From NCBI GenBank assembly GCA_020024285.1, contig JAHHTZ010000004.1, forward strand, positions 186,001 through 250,000: DNA of 64,000 nucleotides. Reading direction: 5' to 3'. Under the pieces are notes generated by a model. It did not search any database and was not told the DNA's origin. It was given only the letters and a program-made list of their open reading frames with translations. Both the position numbers and the translations under genes were made by a program. Shown here in pieces: positions 25,245-33,638 of this stretch. The first letter of the stretch is position 1; each line of letters opens with the position of its first letter. The DNA comes from Oscillospiraceae bacterium (GTDB taxonomy: Bacteria > Bacillota > Clostridia > Oscillospirales > Ruminococcaceae).

Positions 25245-25655
25245 TCATTCGTTGGAGCGCAGCACCAGCACCCTCATGCTGTCTGCGATGTATTTGATGC
25301 GCTTTGCGTCAAAATTTTGCAGAGCTTCTATCAAGGCATCCTCTTTTCCGACGATGTTTTCTCCGTCAAAAACCAATGCGTTCCACAGATCATCCAGTGC
25401 ACAACTCAGCTCGCTGTTGTTGGTGTATTCCTTGGCGGCATACACATTGCTCAGTAAAGCCTCCATATCATCTGCATCATATCCGTTTTTTAAATTTTCC
25501 ACCTTATCGATTGCAAAAACGATCATCGTATGGCAGGACTGTTCTTCATATTTCATATGCTGCTTGTCGCTGAACTGTTTTCCGGCGAAAAAACCGATTC
25601 CTATCGCTGCAAGAAAAGCCACCGAAATCATCATTTTGCAAAGCTGCTGATTCAT
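25245..25655 (-). CDS. Uncharacterised membrane-anchored small protein
   Basis: 136 aa from an ATG at 25655 with GGGGGA ahead. One N-terminal membrane helix (residues ~8-26, ISVAFLAAIGIGFFAGK) is followed by a helical extracytoplasmic domain. No known family recognised. A longer open frame continues upstream to 26027 but crosses AT-rich spacer and a terminator, so it is not used. Confidence 0.6.
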   Translation of the reverse strand: MNQQLCKMMISVAFLAAIGIGFFAGKQFSDKQHMKYEEQSCHTMIVFAIDKVENLKNGYDADDMEALLSNVYAAKEYTNNSELSCALDDLWNALVFDGENIVGKEDALIEALQNFDAKRIKYIADSMRVLVLRSNE

Positions 25656-25893
25656 AGAAAATTCCCCCGATTCTGAGCCGCTGCTGTTTTTTCTATATGA
25701 TACCACAAAATCAGGAAAGATTCTATCCAAAAGATTTTGATGGATGTGACAGAAGGCATGATCGAACAGCAATGATTTATTCGAGGATATTCCTTCATAT
25801 GAAGAAGTTGCAGCGGAAGGGTGGGAACAATATGTTTCAAGCTGATTGAGGTCAACAACTATCCTGTAGAAAACAGCGATGAGCTGCGTATCA

Positions 25894-25937
25894 GTAAAAA
25901 AGCAGGAAGCCTTAAAAAGGTTTCCTGCTTTTTTTAC
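25894..25937 (-). terminator. Terminator after the first M20 amidohydrolase
   Basis: Stem AAAAAAGCAGGAA / TTCCTGCTTTTTT with T-runs on both sides. It ends the minus-strand amidohydrolase gene at 25990. Confidence 0.85.
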
Positions 25938-25989
25938 GTTTATCTTGGATGCCTGGGAGAAAAGCTGCCGGATGGTGTCTTTCAATTTC

Positions 25990-27177
25990 TTACAGCTCAA
26001 ATGTATCTGCCACCTTATTGATGACATTTACCAGAATCTGAACGCCCAAGCAAAGACAGTCTTCATCTACATCAAATAATGTCTGATGGAATGTGAATTT
26101 TCCAAGGTCCTCCTGTTTTGTTGTTCCAATATAAAAATAGGAAGACCTTATTTTTTTGCTGAAGTAGGCGAAGTCATCATATGCCATCTCCGGTTCCTGC
26201 ATATAAATAATATTTTCTTTTCCCACGATTTCTTGGCATGCATCTTCAAACAAATCGACCAGCGCATCCTCATTTCTGAGTGCAATGCTGATTGGCTCCA
26301 CTTTAAGTTCATAAGTGCATCCATTCATTTCGCAATGGTTCTTTAAAATTTTTTCCATACGTTCAAAAATATAATCTCTCACATCATTGTCGAAGCTCCG
26401 GACGCTTCCGCCAAAAGTCACCACCGGCTGAATGACATTTGGTGCCTTTGGTGTTCCGGAATTAAAAAAGCAGACCGATAAGATCGCACTTTTTATCGGG
26501 TTGAGTTCTCTGGAAACAATATTGAGGAATGCAGAATATACTTCTACCGCTGTCATCATGGCATCTCTGCACTGATGGGGGTATGCCACATGTCCTCCGG
26601 TCCCTCGAATCACAATGTTGAAGTTATCAGCACTTGCAAACATTTCATTTCTGCGCAAATAAACCTTTCCTGCCGGAAAATCCGGATGTGTGTGGCACCC
26701 AAGCATAATATCGATATCATCCACTCTGCCACTCTCAACGATTGGTTTCGCACCGCCCGGTGCCGGACCCTCTTCCGCAGGTTGAAACACCACCTTCAGG
26801 GTTCCTTTTAATTCATCCCGGTGGCTGGAAAAATATTTTAACACGCCCAGCGCCCATGTCATATGAACATCATGACCACACGCATGACAATATCCCGCAT
26901 TTCTCGAGTGATACTCCACCTCCTTCAAGTCAACGATGGCAAGTGCATCCATGTCTGCCCTCAGTCCGATCACCCCGCCGGGCTTTGTCCCTTTTACCGT
27001 AGCAATGATTGCTGTTTTGCAAAATCCCTTTTCTATTTCAACATCCCATTGCGACAAGAGCTCTACAATGCGTCTTGAGGTACGCACTACATCAAACCCG
27101 ATTTCCGGGTGCATATGAAAATCTCTTCGGTAGTCAACCAGTTCTGCGCGATACCCATTGATACAATTCTTATCCAT
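25990..27177 (-). CDS. M20 family amidohydrolase (AbgB/IAA-amino acid hydrolase-like)
   Basis: 395-aa metal-dependent hydrolase. Zinc-site motifs: RRDFHMHPEIGF (residues ~17-28), CHACGHDVHM (~97-106) and QPAEEGPAPGGAK (~131-143). A dimerisation domain lies in the middle. It would cleave an N-acyl or peptide-like amide in the cytoplasm. It is a paralogue of the enzyme at 30710-31894. The gene is AT-richer than the housekeeping genes. Substrate unknown; the nearby permease pair probably imports it. Confidence 0.88.
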   Translation of the reverse strand: MDKNCINGYRAELVDYRRDFHMHPEIGFDVVRTSRRIVELLSQWDVEIEKGFCKTAIIATVKGTKPGGVIGLRADMDALAIVDLKEVEYHSRNAGYCHACGHDVHMTWALGVLKYFSSHRDELKGTLKVVFQPAEEGPAPGGAKPIVESGRVDDIDIMLGCHTHPDFPAGKVYLRRNEMFASADNFNIVIRGTGGHVAYPHQCRDAMMTAVEVYSAFLNIVSRELNPIKSAILSVCFFNSGTPKAPNVIQPVVTFGGSVRSFDNDVRDYIFERMEKILKNHCEMNGCTYELKVEPISIALRNEDALVDLFEDACQEIVGKENIIYMQEPEMAYDDFAYFSKKIRSSYFYIGTTKQEDLGKFTFHQTLFDVDEDCLCLGVQILVNVINKVADTFEL

Positions 27178-27519
27178 TTTCCTTCCCCTTTTTTCTGAGC
27201 AGCTTTTTATTATCTTGATTATTTTTTAAGCTAAATTATTTTTATCCTTCTTATTTCGTCCATTTATTGTTGTAAATCGCTGTATATCTCATTTTTAATA
27301 ATCTTGATAATATCTATCTTATCACACAAGAAGCAAGTTTATCAATATATTCGCTGAAATTTTGTGTAAATATGATTTTTTATTATCTATATTGCACATT
27401 GTTCATAAAAATCTTTTTGTGATACCGCAGCACACGCGATACATCTTTTATAACTCTTGACCTTTCCCTTGCAGCGTGATATTCTCATATGTAAGTAATA
27501 TTTTATCAGAGGTGCATCA
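27178..27519. promoter_or_regulatory. Divergent control region between amidohydrolase and TetR genes
   Basis: AT-rich, gene-free 340 bp. It holds two copies of ATCTTGAT-type sequence (near 27212 and 27301) and a TTGTTCATAA (near 27399) that resembles the TTGTTCACAA motif found before the permease and the second amidohydrolase. These may bind the TetR regulator (inference). Confidence 0.4.
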
Positions 27520-28149
27520 ATGCAGCCATCAACAAAACAAACACTCATCAAAGCAACATATGATTTAATATGGGAGCAGGGGATCGAGGGGATTACCATA
27601 CGGAAAATTTCAAGCCGTCTTTCGCTTAGTTCTGCTGCACTTTATCGTCATTTTGATAACCTGAGCGAGCTCCTCACCTATGCTTGCATTAAATTTTTAG
27701 AGCCCTGCATCGAAGATTACAAGCTGATTGAACTAAATACTGATAACCCTTTGGATATTTCTCTCAGAATGTGGAGCACACTTGCAAAAAGATCCTTCTA
27801 TACACCTCAGATTTTTTCTGCACTGTTTCTCAGTCCATACCGTGCAAAGCTCCCGGAAATCATTCAGGACTATTATTGTATTTTTGCACAGGATGTGTTT
27901 AATGTAGAAGAAACCTTGCATTACATGCAGATTTTAGCACATATCTTTTTTCAGAATCGGGCATACTTGCAGCTGTGTCCCCCGCTTTCTTCCGAAAAAT
28001 CGATTGATACACTCAGCGATCTTACTTTTTATACCTATTCCGGAATGCTTGCTATACTGGCCCAAAAGGAGTATCCCGTAGCTGAGGTGGAGGAAATGCT
28101 GGAAAAATTTGATGCATGCTTGATGCATATTTACAATACAGAGCTTTGA
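27520..28149 (+). CDS. TetR/AcrR-family transcriptional regulator
   Basis: 209 aa. The N-terminal HTH is at residues ~8-50 (LIKATYDLIWEQGIEGITIRKISSRLSLSSAALYRHFDNLSEL), followed by a helical ligand-binding domain. GAGGTG precedes the ATG. Transcribed divergently from the amidohydrolase and convergent with the YitT gene, it is the obvious local regulator for this cluster. The ligand is probably the cluster's substrate (inference). Confidence 0.88.
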   Translation: MQPSTKQTLIKATYDLIWEQGIEGITIRKISSRLSLSSAALYRHFDNLSELLTYACIKFLEPCIEDYKLIELNTDNPLDISLRMWSTLAKRSFYTPQIFSALFLSPYRAKLPEIIQDYYCIFAQDVFNVEETLHYMQILAHIFFQNRAYLQLCPPLSSEKSIDTLSDLTFYTYSGMLAILAQKEYPVAEVEEMLEKFDACLMHIYNTEL

Positions 28150-28197
28150 GATACACATTCCAGAACCCTCTGGTTTATCTTTTTTGGATATAGAGAT

Positions 28198-28242
28198 GAC
28201 CTTTTGCTGTGGTTGTACCCTACAGCAAAAGGTCTGTTTTTT
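28198..28242 (+). terminator. Terminator after the TetR gene
   Basis: 13-bp perfect stem GACCTTTTGCTGT / ACAGCAAAAGGTC (28198-28210 / 28222-28234) followed by TGTTTTTT. Confidence 0.9.
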
Positions 28243-28329
28243 ATTTCCTGTTTTTATCAGTTTACCAATCAAACGCAGTTGTGCATCCTTCTGATTTCAA
28301 AATCAAGACAGCGGTGTTTGTATCTGCTG

Positions 28330-29199
28330 TCAAAGTGCCTCAGAACGGTAATTATGCAGTACGGGAAGTACAACCATTTCATACCCTTGTCTGCACTCAC
28401 TAAGAAATGCTGTATTTTTCTTCACTTCCTGCTCTGTAGAAATATACTCCATCTGGATTTGATTTTCTTCTGTTATCACAAGATGGGCCTGCTTCTTTTT
28501 CATCACTGTATCAATAAGGCTTTGTACTGATTCGCTGCCCTTTTCCGCTCCTTTTGCAAGGGTGATTTGAACCATAACAACTTTTTTGTCTGCTGTTCCG
28601 CTTGTTAGATAATTTGTGATCTGTACATAGATGACCTCTGCAACGAGGGCATAGAGCACTAACTCAAAATCATATATCGTCAGCAAAATGAGCACAATAA
28701 CACATTCCACAATATTAAGGACCTGATCCAAAGGTAATCGCTTCAGGAGCGTTGCTTTAAGTATTTTCCCCACAGTATCCGAACCGCCATAGGAGAAGTT
28801 GCTGCTGTAAGATAACCCAAATCCCAAACCATAGAGGATGGAAAACAACAACACTGCAAGCAGCTTATCCTCAAAGACAATATGAAGTGGAAGAAACCTT
28901 GTAAAATACATCGTCAGTGGATACACAATGGCAAGAAATAAGATTTTCAGTACTTCTTTGAATCCCAATGTGAACCATGCCAAAACAGACACTGCCATCG
29001 TAATCAGATAATAAATCAGTGCATAATCCAATGGAATAAATCGGCTCATCGCCATTGCCAAGCCGGTTGTACCGGTGATTGCCAAACCATTTGGAACCGC
29101 AATGCAGGATACTGCAATACCGCAGAACAGGCAGCTTAAAATCAACTTTGTGAACAGAAGCAGATTGTTTTTATTCTGCATTTGATTCAACTGCATCAT
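28330..29199 (-). CDS. YitT-family membrane protein with DUF2179
   Basis: 289 aa. The N-terminal half has about five to six membrane helices with PNGLAITGTTGLAMAMS and YGGSDTVGKILK, typical of the YitT family. The C-terminal ~80 residues form the DUF2179 domain. The gene overlaps the upstream membrane gene by 29 bp. The start (29199 or the next codon) has only a weak GGAAG, suggesting translational coupling. Transport function is suspected for the family but not established. Confidence 0.82.
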   Translation of the reverse strand: MMQLNQMQNKNNLLLFTKLILSCLFCGIAVSCIAVPNGLAITGTTGLAMAMSRFIPLDYALIYYLITMAVSVLAWFTLGFKEVLKILFLAIVYPLTMYFTRFLPLHIVFEDKLLAVLLFSILYGLGFGLSYSSNFSYGGSDTVGKILKATLLKRLPLDQVLNIVECVIVLILLTIYDFELVLYALVAEVIYVQITNYLTSGTADKKVVMVQITLAKGAEKGSESVQSLIDTVMKKKQAHLVITEENQIQMEYISTEQEVKKNTAFLSECRQGYEMVVLPVLHNYRSEAL

Positions 29200-29881
29200 C
29201 TTCCGTCTTTACAGTAAATTTTGCAAACAATGCAGTACCGATGATCGGGATCAAAAGGTTTGGTACAAATGGGTCGATTGGGAACCAGTCGTATCCACCT
29301 GCATTGTAAATCAGCATCGAACCTGCACCAAGCAGCATTGCAACCGCACCGGATTTGATATCATCTACCGAGAACTGCATCATCAACGCACCAAACATTG
29401 CAGGAAGCAGGAAGTTAAAGCTGTTGCGAATCCCTTCCGGCAGAGAATTGATCACTGCGCTGCCAACAATAACACCCACAACCAGCAATACAATATTTAC
29501 AATAACAGATGCAGAAACGCCCACACTGGAAATAATAGAAGCCTCCGGGGTGCCGGGCTTGGTATCCGTAGCCTTCAGCGCAGCAGATGCACATGGAATA
29601 CGCAGATTTCCGATGTTTCCAGAAAGGAATGCCATATAAGTACCCGGAACGCCCAAAACCGGGAAAAATGAAATCGGCTCGATGAACCACCATACTGCAT
29701 TGATGGAAAGCTGTGCAATCAATGCGATTGCCATTGCCTCCTTACTCGGTACGATTCCGTATATGAATGTAACAGCAAGCGGTGGAAGAAGGACGATAAG
29801 AGAACCCAGCCAGCAGGTAAATTTTCCTATTTTAACAATTTGGGGGATATATTCGTTGTTGTAATAATTTTTTCCATCCAT
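29171..29881 (-). CDS. Membrane protein, second half of a putative two-subunit permease
   Basis: 236 aa with about six hydrophobic helices. A polar segment (PCASAALKATDTKPGTPEASIISSVG, described here only by position ~98-123) could line a transport path. It lies 12 bp after the DUF5058-like gene and overlaps YitT. No firm family recognised. Placement between two amidohydrolases suggests uptake of their substrate (inference). AGGAGGG precedes the ATG. Confidence 0.6.
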   Translation of the reverse strand: MDGKNYYNNEYIPQIVKIGKFTCWLGSLIVLLPPLAVTFIYGIVPSKEAMAIALIAQLSINAVWWFIEPISFFPVLGVPGTYMAFLSGNIGNLRIPCASAALKATDTKPGTPEASIISSVGVSASVIVNIVLLVVGVIVGSAVINSLPEGIRNSFNFLLPAMFGALMMQFSVDDIKSGAVAMLLGAGSMLIYNAGGYDWFPIDPFVPNLLIPIIGTALFAKFTVKTEDDAVESNAE

Positions 29882-29893
29882 TTGAGCACCCTC

Positions 29894-30592
29894 CTATAAA
29901 ACAGCTGCAACAATCATGCCGCCCACCATCGCCAAAGTCAAGCTCCATTCGTTGAGCCACTTTTTCTTGGTTTTCTTATAAGCCTGCAAAACTATCAGCA
30001 TAATGACTGCGCCCACAACCATAGCCACAGTGCTTGCGTCCATGCTTACTGCATATCCAGCGTTCAGATAAGCGTATGCACCAAGCATTGCACCGGTAGA
30101 AATAGCACCAAAAATTTTGGCAGATTTTCCTGTGAATTTGCTTGTGATCTTGCCCATTTTATCCGTTGCAAAAGCTGTGAATATAATCCAGCCGATGCAG
30201 CCCAAAGCCATACACCACAATGCAACACAGAACACTTCCGGCGGCAAATTTGCATCACTCAGGGAATAGCCATAGGCCTCAGCTGCAAACTGAGCTGCCA
30301 ATAATTCATAAGCCACATTTCCAATGTATGCAAGACGCATCAAGCCGGTGGGCGCGCCTACAACGACAAGAAGTGATACCATACCGATTACGATAACAAT
30401 CGTCGGACCAACAGAAGAAATCAGACCCGTTTTAAATGCACTTTTTAATTTATCATCGCTGATTCCCATATGTTTTGCCGCAGTGAGTGACCGTTTGAGA
30501 ATCAAAAACGCCTGAAATAAAACCCAGAAAATTGCCAGTGCTGTGATCCCCCACAGCAGCGGGCTGTTCGCTATGTGAGCATATCCTCCCAT
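29894..30592 (-). CDS. Membrane protein, probable DUF5058 family
   Basis: 232 aa with about six hydrophobic helices. It begins MGGYAHIANSPLLWGITALAIFWVLFQA and contains a GLISSVGPTIVIVIGMVSLL segment, which I tentatively match to DUF5058. AAAGGAG precedes the ATG. It is transcribed just before its membrane partner, and I read the two as subunits of one carrier. The 14-bp motif TTGTGAACAATTAT lies immediately upstream (30615-30628). Confidence 0.6.
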   Translation of the reverse strand: MGGYAHIANSPLLWGITALAIFWVLFQAFLILKRSLTAAKHMGISDDKLKSAFKTGLISSVGPTIVIVIGMVSLLVVVGAPTGLMRLAYIGNVAYELLAAQFAAEAYGYSLSDANLPPEVFCVALWCMALGCIGWIIFTAFATDKMGKITSKFTGKSAKIFGAISTGAMLGAYAYLNAGYAVSMDASTVAMVVGAVIMLIVLQAYKKTKKKWLNEWSLTLAMVGGMIVAAVL

Positions 30593-30614
30593 GATAGAAG
30601 TTCTCCTTTCTCTT

Positions 30615-30628
30615 TTGTGAACAATTAT
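30615..30628. promoter_or_regulatory. Candidate operator motif before the permease operon
   Basis: TTGTGAACAATTAT. The exact reverse complement occurs at 32011-32024, upstream of the second amidohydrolase promoter. The TTGTNNACAA core is near-symmetrical. Confidence 0.5.
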
Positions 30629-30709
30629 TTTCTTAAATCTGCCGTTTTATCAGAAGATATTGAATCACGATCAAGCCCCTCTCGATTCCTTGAGCTCTTG
30701 TGATTTGAT

Positions 30710-31894
30710 TTATGCCTGATATTCAGCCGAAAGCCTTTCGATTGCTGTTGTCAAAAGTGCAACACCGATGCTTAGTGCATCCTCATTGATATCCCACTCA
30801 GGGTGGTGGAAAATAATATGTTTGCCGGGGATCTGGGTGCCAATGTAGACATAACCTGCCGGGCAAATCTGTCCATATCTGGCAAAGTCGTCATAACCCA
30901 TCTCCGGTTCATTCAGCAGGCATACTTCGCCATTTTCGCAGCATTCCTTGATGCTTTCGCAAAAAACATCGTTCAGCTGTGGATCGTTCACCAATGCCGG
31001 TGTAACAAATGCCGCAGAAAATTCACATTCACAATGATTGACGGATGCAATGCCAGTAGCAATTTCTTTTAGACGCTTTATCATGTAATCGCGCACATTA
31101 TTGTCCAAGGTGCGCATGGTACCGCTAAACTCTGCCGTTGAAGGAATTACGTTGGTCGCTTCCAGATTTCCTGCCTGGAATGCGCATATGGAAAGTACAG
31201 CCTCTTTTACCGGATTCAGTTCTCGTGTCATCATGGTTTTGAATCCATCTGCAATCTGCATTGCCGTTGCGATTGGGTCAATACTCTGATGAGGATATGC
31301 ACCATGTGCACCAACTCCGGTGATTTTTACACTGAAGTTATCTGCACTGGCAAGCATTGCACCATATCGTACTGCAATACTTCCGACCGGAAAATCGGGG
31401 CTGCAGTGGATACCAATCATTTTTTGCACATCATCCAGTTTTCCGCTTTCCACAACGCCTTTTGCACCACCGGGTGCCGGACCTTCTTCTGCTGGCTGGA
31501 ACACGATTTTCACTTTACCGGTAAAGCTGTTTTTGTGCTCATTGAGATAAATTGCTGTACCAAGTCCAAATACTGTGTGTCCATCATGACCGCAGGCGTG
31601 GCATACATTCGAATTTTGAGATTTATACGACACATCCTTGTTATCCGGTAACCCCAACGCATCAATGTCGCAGCGAACGCCGACGGTTATTCCTTCTTTT
31701 CCGCTGTCAATCTCAGCAATCACTGCTGTACTGAAAAAATCAGAAATATACGGAATATTGTATTCATCAAGGATCTCTTTGATTTTCGCTGAAGTACGAA
31801 ACTCCTTAAATCCTGTTTCTGGATGCATATGGAAGTCGCGTCTCCATTCGATCAATTTATCGTTCAGGTACATCACCTGTTCCTGCTTTGCCAT
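30710..31894 (-). CDS. M20 family amidohydrolase, second paralogue
   Basis: 394 aa from an ATG at 31894, spaced eight bases from AGGAGAGG; a GTG at 31903 is too close to that site. Zinc-binding motifs WRRDFHMHPETGF, CHACGHDGH and QPAEEGPAPGGAK match the paralogue at 25990-27177, as do SADNF and EPEMGYDDFA near the C-terminus. Probably cytoplasmic N-acyl amino acid or peptide hydrolase. It is first in the direction of transcription before the permease genes but has its own gap of ~115 bp. Confidence 0.88.
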   Translation of the reverse strand: MAKQEQVMYLNDKLIEWRRDFHMHPETGFKEFRTSAKIKEILDEYNIPYISDFFSTAVIAEIDSGKEGITVGVRCDIDALGLPDNKDVSYKSQNSNVCHACGHDGHTVFGLGTAIYLNEHKNSFTGKVKIVFQPAEEGPAPGGAKGVVESGKLDDVQKMIGIHCSPDFPVGSIAVRYGAMLASADNFSVKITGVGAHGAYPHQSIDPIATAMQIADGFKTMMTRELNPVKEAVLSICAFQAGNLEATNVIPSTAEFSGTMRTLDNNVRDYMIKRLKEIATGIASVNHCECEFSAAFVTPALVNDPQLNDVFCESIKECCENGEVCLLNEPEMGYDDFARYGQICPAGYVYIGTQIPGKHIIFHHPEWDINEDALSIGVALLTTAIERLSAEYQA

Positions 31895-31945
31895 AATGTA
31901 CACCTCTCCTATCCTATTTTAACTTTTTAGTTTGCTGTTTCATCC

Positions 31946-31965
31946 GATGTAATCATGATTACATC
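31946..31965. promoter_or_regulatory. 20-bp perfect palindromic operator
   Basis: GATGTAATCATGATTACATC is a perfect palindrome. It begins three bases after the predicted -10 box and covers the transcription start of the amidohydrolase gene, a classic repressor position. Confidence 0.7.
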
Positions 31966-31968
31966 TAA

Positions 31969-31997
31969 TATATAACATTCACAAAATAATAAGTCAA
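31969..31997 (-). promoter_or_regulatory. Promoter of the second amidohydrolase
   Basis: On the minus strand TTGACT (31992-31997) and TATATA (31969-31974) with 17-bp spacing. A TTGTTCACAA-type motif (32011-32024) lies just upstream, where an activator would bind. Confidence 0.65.
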
Positions 31998-32537
31998 TAT
32001 GGATTCAAATATAATTGTTCACAATAAATTGTTATGATATTAACTCAAATGTAAAAAACAATCGTAAATACAGTGTTTCTGGATGGTTTTTTATTTTTGT
32101 TATTGACCTACAAAAAAATCTATAGTATGATATAAAATTTATGCTATTTTATCAATTTGCAATTTCATTTTATTATGGTCTGTAATTTTTTGATCAAAAA
32201 TTGCTCAAAATTAAAAACCTGAAGAGATTTAATGCCTATATTGGATATTTATTTATAATATAAAATAATATTTTCTCCTGTATTCTTTTTTATGTTATCT
32301 TGTTTTCATAGTTGCTTTCTATCGTAATTTTGAAAAATCATCCGTACATTTTCTTTAATCCGTTGCCTCATTCCATTGAAGAACCCCCCCTTTCCTATCC
32401 ATTGCTGTTGTATTTATTTTGTATATATTTACTGCCTGATATCCCGCCTTCAGGCACCGATCGATTGCGTATTGCAAAAGTTTTCCTGCTGACTTTTCCC
32501 CTTCTCCAATCCTTTTCTGTATCTTTTTCATTGAAAA
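31998..32537. other. Gene-poor AT-rich spacer
   Basis: About 540 bp of very AT-rich DNA between the amidohydrolase promoter and the LacI terminator. It carries the motif at 32011-32024. A 61-codon open frame on the minus strand (32355-32540) starts inside the terminator and has no ribosome-binding site, so I do not call a gene. It may be decayed sequence. Confidence 0.5.
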
Positions 32538-32582
32538 CAAAAAGCTCCCCGTTGTACACAGCGTACAACGGGGAGCTTTTTT
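32538..32582. terminator. Bidirectional terminator after the LacI gene
   Basis: Long perfect stem AAAGCTCCCCGTTGTAC / GTACAACGGGGAGCTTT with a five-base loop and A/T runs on both sides. Confidence 0.92.
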
Positions 32583-32605
32583 ACTGATAATAGAGGGTTC
32601 TTTCC

Positions 32606-33625
32606 TTAAACCGTCCCTCTCTTCCTGAGGGTCGGTTTGAGCATTTTGATTTCTACGGACTTTTCGTCCTCATTGAGCGTTTTTTCGATGATCGAAACCG
32701 TTTCGTCGATCGCTTCCTCCACAGGCTGGTGGATGGTCGTGAGGTCATATGCCTTCCACGACGCCATTTCCACATCGTCGTATCCAATCACCGCCAGATC
32801 CTCCGGAATCCTCAGCCCCAGCTCGTGCCTTGCAGCATCCACAACGCCCATAGCGATCAGGTCACTGGTGCAGAAGATGGCAGTCGGCGGATTTGCCGCA
32901 GAAAGCATCCGAAGCCCTGCCGCATACCCTTCCTTGTAATCGTAGTCCGATTTTTCCTCCTGGATCTGGAAAATCCCATGCTCGCGCAGCTTGGAATAAA
33001 AGCCCACCTTCTTTTCCATTTCTTCACCTGTTTCATGGAAAAACTGGATGTAGCCGATGTTGCGGTGACCCTTGCTGTAAAAATATTCTGCGGCAAGTCT
33101 TGCTCCCTCGATCGGGTCGATATAAACGATGCTGGTGTTGATATCCGGGATGAAGCGGTTAAACAGCACCACGGGGATGTCATCGTTCACGATCGTTTCG
33201 GTCAAAACCTTTGTGATTGCGGACGCCGTGATGATGACCGCATCCACCTGAAACTGGATCACCTTTTCAATGATATGGTCGATTTCGTTTTGCCTTGGGA
33301 TCTTAAAAATCAAGCATTGCTTTCCGATATCCTGTATCTTTTTTGTGAATCTGCTGACCACACTGTTGTAAAACGGACCCAAACTCTCTCCAACTACAAG
33401 TCCAACAATATTCGTTTTTCCGCTGCTCATCCCGCTCGCAACAAGATTCGGACGATACTCCAGCTCTCTTGCCGCAGCAAGCACACGCTCCCGAAGGGAG
33501 TCCTTCACGCCGTATCCTCCGGCTGTGTTGAACACTCTGGATACGGTCGATTGAGAAACCCCTGCAAGCTTTGCAACATCTTTGGATGTAGCCGATTTTT
33601 TTACTGAAAGTTTTTTCGCAGACAT
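32606..33625 (-). CDS. LacI-family transcriptional regulator
   Basis: 339 aa. The HTH is at residues ~12-35 (ATSKDVAKLAGVSQSTVSRVFN), the hinge helix segment is near RPNLVASGMSSGKT, and a periplasmic-binding-like effector domain follows. It lies 13 bp after the SSS symporter gene, so it is the last gene of the MFS/SSS operon. The palindromes GAATACGTATTC at 38029 and 39487 are likely its operators. The ligand would be the transported substrate or its product (inference). Confidence 0.9.
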   Translation of the reverse strand: MSAKKLSVKKSATSKDVAKLAGVSQSTVSRVFNTAGGYGVKDSLRERVLAAARELEYRPNLVASGMSSGKTNIVGLVVGESLGPFYNSVVSRFTKKIQDIGKQCLIFKIPRQNEIDHIIEKVIQFQVDAVIITASAITKVLTETIVNDDIPVVLFNRFIPDINTSIVYIDPIEGARLAAEYFYSKGHRNIGYIQFFHETGEEMEKKVGFYSKLREHGIFQIQEEKSDYDYKEGYAAGLRMLSAANPPTAIFCTSDLIAMGVVDAARHELGLRIPEDLAVIGYDDVEMASWKAYDLTTIHQPVEEAIDETVSIIEKTLNEDEKSVEIKMLKPTLRKRGTV

Positions 33626-33638
33626 ACTTCTTCCTTCT

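Noticed and set aside
32355..32540. 61-codon minus-strand frame between LacI and amidohydrolase
   Set aside because: Begins within a terminator stem, no ribosome-binding site, no family match; perhaps decayed DNA.
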